64,000 bases of DNA from Cheilinus undulatus (lineage: Eukaryota; Chordata; Actinopteri; Labriformes; Labridae), in NCBI RefSeq assembly GCF_018320785.1, contig NC_054873.1, forward strand, positions 20,612,196 through 20,676,195, written 5' to 3'. A program made the translations under genes and the position numbers. Below, one piece after another: positions 60,502 through 64,000 of this stretch. Under the pieces are notes generated by a model. It had not been told where the DNA came from. It saw only the letters and a program-made list of their open reading frames with translations, and did no database searches. Each line of letters begins with the position of its first letter. Position 1 is the first letter of the stretch.

Positions 60502-62140
60502 TTATCCATCCTCTTTAGGTGGCGTGTACCAGCCTGTGAAAACACAAAGAGACAACACTTTTTACTGATGGGTATCAACTGCTGAGAGTCTATTAAACCA
60601 AAACAGTCCCAGAATATTGACAAGCAGTGACCAATTTTCACCCTAGTACTCTGAGATTCGGTGCAAATAAAAGGTATTCACCCCATTATTGATTTTATAA
60701 ATTAATCATGGTCAATATACTTTGGCTTTTTTGACAAAAAGAAAAAAAAACACCGTAATGTCAAGATTAAAACAGATTTCTACAAAGTAATGTCAATTTA
60801 ATAAAAATATGTAATAAGTGATTGCATAAATATTCACCCCTGTTAAGTCAGTATTTAGTAGAGGCACTTTAAGCTGCAACCACAGCACTAAGTCTGTGTG
60901 GACAGGTCTCAATCAGGCTTTCACATCTTGACAATGCAGTTTTACTCCATTCTTCTTTGTAACTCTGCTCAAACTCTGTCAGGTTACACGAGGATTGGGC
61001 AGGAACAGGCCTTTTCAAATCAAGTTAGAAATCCTCTATTGGATTGAGGGCTTTGACTCTGCCACTCCAGAACATCCACCTTTTTGTCTATTAACCATGA
61101 AACCAAAATGTAGGTTTCCTGTATAGTAAATTCTCTTTTTGGAGCCCAGTTTCTAAAAGAAAGAGTCCCCAGTTCAAAATAAGACGCAAGCTGGAAAGCT
61201 CGGCGCACTGAGCAGTCGGCCTGGTCTCTACTTGGCCTGGATCCCTTCTTCTTTCTTTTTACAGTGTTTGGCAAAAATCTTGCTGTTGCATTACCACCAA
61301 CCTCTGGACTGGTATGTGGGACTCAGAGCAAAAAATTCTACTTATTGTGGTTTTAAGAAAGAAAATCAGAGTCAGCCAAAATTATGAACTTCATCCTCTC
61401 TAATATCTACTCACCATTCTTTTCGTGAATCTGCACAAGGGATTTGTACGACTGTTGTGCTCTGGCAAGATTGTACTGGTTCTGAAAAACAAATTATGTT
61501 CATTTAGATGTACAGCAGTCATTTCCTACAGTACAATAGGAAGTATTTAAACAACTGCTATCAGCATAATGGGATTTTTAAAGCATCATTTTACATCTTA
61601 CTCTATAGTAACTCAGCAATCTTTCTCTTACTGTGTCCAAAAGCAAAAAGTGTGGCTGCTACAAATGCAAATCAACACAGACCCAAATTGACATTATGAT
61701 ATTAACTAATCTGTGGAGAAAAAAAAGCCTGCACAGTAGAGTTGAACGTTACAAGGAATAACAATAAAACTGTCAATGTTCTCCTTTTAAGATGACAAAT
61801 AGAAGAAAAAAAATAACAAGACGTCACAAGTTAAGCCTCTAAATGGTCTTGGTGAGCGACAGGACATTGATCTGTACAGGAGCGAGAGCTGAGATGATAC
61901 ATTAGATACCTTATTGGCTCCAAACTGCACCCTGGCTTTTCCTTTCACCAGAGTTGCATTTATCTGCATAATGACAGATTCTATGGAATAGGCACTGCTC
62001 CAGCCCTAAAACACACACAAACAAAAACACACAAAGTTGTTACCACTGTTGTCAAAGATGCAGGAAGATACATCCTATTATGTCTAAAACTCATTGACAA
62101 ACCTGTTTTGTGAGAAGCTCCATGCACAAGGCCCCTCCTC
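60502..62140 (-). CDS. ube2q2: Ubiquitin-conjugating enzyme E2 Q2, C-terminal exons
   Basis: UBE2Q2 is an E2 enzyme with a long N-terminal extension and a C-terminal UBC fold. Four exons are visible in gene order: 62140-62103 ([12 protein letters not shown]), 62005-61910 ([20 protein letters not shown], then [12 protein letters not shown]), 61481-61415 ([20 protein letters not shown], then KNG), 60533-60502 (WYTPPKEDG and stop). They match the human UBE2Q2 C-terminus almost residue for residue. QINATL and [10 protein letters not shown] favour Q2 over UBE2Q1. The 5' exons with the active-site Cys lie beyond 64000, so the gene is partial only because of the window. The last intron (61414-60534) holds a Tc1 fragment. 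Confidence 0.9.
60655..61270 (-). mobile_element. Tc1-like fragment, same family as 641-1913, with foreign insert
   Basis: The stretch 60664-61080 is close to 700-1110: TTTATAAATTAATCATGGTCA, CATAAATATTCACCCC and GCTCAAACTCTGTCAGG are shared words. The minus-strand end of the frame reads [16 protein letters not shown], the last catalytic region of the transposase with the NPIENLW part lost. From about 61085 to 61270 the sequence no longer matches Tc1, although the frame stays open for about 65 more codons. The right terminus of the transposon is missing. Confidence 0.75.
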
Positions 62141-62159
62141 CTAAAACATAACTAAAAGT

Positions 62160-63170
62160 AAAAAATAACAAAATTCATTAATGATGTTTAGTACTTAATA
62201 AAGGAATTATGTGATAAAAGCAGGGGTGTTGGAAAAGTAAGTGTTTACTTGACTTGGGGAAATTTGTTGTGCTTTCAATTGCTTCGACAGTGTTATGAAT
62301 AGAGACAGCCTGATGAGGTTTTTGGTAGCGATTACCTACACCAATCATATCTGGTGTTTTGATATGTCACCTTTTTAGTGGTCAGTCAGTCTATTTAGCT
62401 TAGCAGTGTACTGAGACCTTTTACAAGTGAAAGGGTCACCTGACTCATCCTTATACAGTCATCATACTTATACTTCCTTAGTCAACAGAGCAGAAAGATA
62501 ACCTCCAAATAAGCAATGCAACAAATATTCTACAGCAAGAACATCTGAATTACACATAGTGATGATTCATGCATTACATTTTCAGTGATGGAAATTCATT
62601 CACACTATTATTAATAGACTACTAAATTATATCATCTATTCAAAAGGCTAAACAGTGCACATAGTCAAATAAATTAAAGGCAGTCACATAATTATGCAAC
62701 TAATACTGCTGAGAAAACAAACGTCAACTCCACACAACTCTACTTACTCAACTTTCCCACATTTTCTTTTCTTTAAGTTAATTTGAACACTCCATGTGAC
62801 TTTACCTTTGCCTAGGTGTAACTATGCTGTCTGGACCTGAAAGGCGTCATCATTTAAGTGATGTCAGCAAACGTGCCAACTAGCAGGCTTTAATCTGCTG
62901 GTTTCAACAAGGATTTCAACACAGATTTCTAAATTGGACTAGTATTTTTGAACTGAAGGGACTCAAAACAAAGTTTGGGGTATATTTATACAGCTGCTTT
63001 CAGTAAAGGACTGAGCATCAACAGTTGGTGCAGCAGCGTGAACAGCACAAGCTGCAGCACCAGATTATTAATCAGGGGATCAGATCAGTGTCTCCCAGCA
63101 TAATGACCTCTATCAATCACATATTTCTTGAGAAAATACTCAAATCATATTCAGCTGCGGTTCAATCAGG
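62160..63170 (-). other. ube2q2: ube2q2 intron
   Basis: Upstream of the visible exon at 62140. No further ube2q2 exon was found up to the window edge. AT-rich, no recognised repeats. Confidence 0.5.
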
Positions 63171-63173
63171 GTA

Positions 63174-63725
63174 TCATAAGTTTGGATTTTCACAACTTTG
63201 ATAGTTAGAGAGACACTGACTCAGTAATTTGAAGCCATGTGTGTCATCCATCCATTCATCTGGGTCCAAGTCACTGTGGTATGAGGCTAAGCAGGTCCAC
63301 CCAGACATCTCTCTCCCCAGTAACATTTTCCAGCTTTTCCTGGGAGATTTCAAGGCCAGAGAAGATATATAATCCCTCCAGCGAGTCCTGGGTCTACATG
63401 GGGTCTCCTTTTGGTAGGACACGCCTGATAGACCTCCACAGGGAGGCGACAAGGAGGCATCCTGATCATATGCAAGAACCTAATCAACTGGCTCCTTTCG
63501 AGGCGAAGGGGCAACGATTCTACCTTGACATCCCTCTGGATCTCCAATCTCCTCATCCTATCTGTGGATCCTATTCAATCATTTCGACCACTTGAACCTG
63601 CAATCTCATTCTTTCAATCATTGCCCAGAGCTCATGACCATAGGTGAGGGTAGGAACAAAGCCTGACCGGTAAATTGAGAATTTTGCCTTCCAACTCAGC
63701 TCCCTCTTCACCACAACGGTACAAT
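63174..63725 (-). mobile_element. Non-LTR retrotransposon (LINE) C-terminal fragment
   Basis: On the minus strand, 63556-63350 reads LPLRLERSQLIRFLHMIRMP, then PCRLPVEVYQACPTKRRP. Then 63452-63174 reads RPRTRWRDYISSLA and DLDPDEWMDD. This chain is the familiar C-terminal end of a fish LINE reverse-transcriptase ORF. Upstream (to about 63725) it continues in broken frames. It is 5'-truncated, frameshifted and lies in a ube2q2 intron. Confidence 0.75.
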
Positions 63726-64000
63726 ACAATGTCTGCAATACTGCAGATGCTGCGCCAATCTGACATCGATTTGTTCATAAGTTAAAAGATCAAAAGTCTT
63801 AAAATAAGGGCAAATGGGAATTTTTTTCAAACGTATAGATGGCCTTCAATTTTAAGCACTGAATGACTGACCTCTTGTTAGCAATAGTGCACTTTTATGT
63901 GTGAAAGAACCACATCTGATAACTTAATGAGAGAAAAGGCAAATCACATAACAGGCACAACACAGTAACCAGATAGTAAAAAGTCCACTCTGCACTCTGA
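63726..64000. other. Right edge, nothing recognised
   Basis: Presumed ube2q2 intron with no exon or repeat identified. Confidence 0.4.

Overview
The window is nuclear DNA from a teleost fish. The genes are spliced with long, AT-rich introns. Their proteins are close to human sequences, and the spaces between exons are packed with fish-type Tc1 transposons, MITEs, tRNA-derived SINEs and LINE scraps. Five genes are orthologues of genes that in humans all lie on chromosome 15 (SQOR, CTDSPL2, PARP16, SCAMP5, UBE2Q2), so this is a conserved chromosome-15-type block. It is a set of unrelated housekeeping and neuronal genes, not an operon or pathway.

Layout. 1-1.9 kb: upstream sequence with a Tc1 relic. 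1.98-6.6 kb (+): sqor, nine coding exons, 438 aa, with a GC-AG intron and a Tc1 copy inside its 3' UTR. 6.8-8.3 kb: a GATA/GACA microsatellite and AT-rich spacer. 8.3-22 kb (+): ctdspl2, with a CpG-rich promoter, a long first intron, twelve coding exons (475 aa) and a 1.1 kb 3' UTR. 24.1-26.8 kb (+): a small TATA-driven gene for a secreted cysteine-rich protein with a CRIM1/IGFBP-type N-terminal domain. 26.8-32.6 kb: gene-poor, repeat fragments. 32.6-38.1 kb (-): parp16, six coding exons, 328 aa; its long 5' intron holds a 21-bp minisatellite and a decayed coiled-coil reading frame. 39.2-40.7 kb: a Tc1 element with long double-repeat termini. 41.9-54.3 kb (+): scamp5, 230 aa, with a 2.9 kb 3' UTR. 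54.3-58.2 kb: spacer with another Tc1 relic. 58.2-64 kb (-): the last four coding exons and 3' UTR of ube2q2, which runs off the right edge.

The most unusual signal is a family of repeat fragments in ctdspl2 introns (14.4, 18.2 and 19.5-20.5 kb) and in a parp16 intron (33.3-33.7 kb). They share a conceptual peptide resembling the start of a RecQ/DEAD-type helicase domain, from the Q-motif side up to a damaged Walker A. One copy has been split by a MITE whose empty site is preserved in a sister copy. Seven Tc1-like copies are visible, all interrupted or deleted. No CRISPR array, bacterial system or intact tRNA/rRNA gene was seen. All exon borders are read by eye from splice consensus and homology remembered from the human proteins; no alignment was run.
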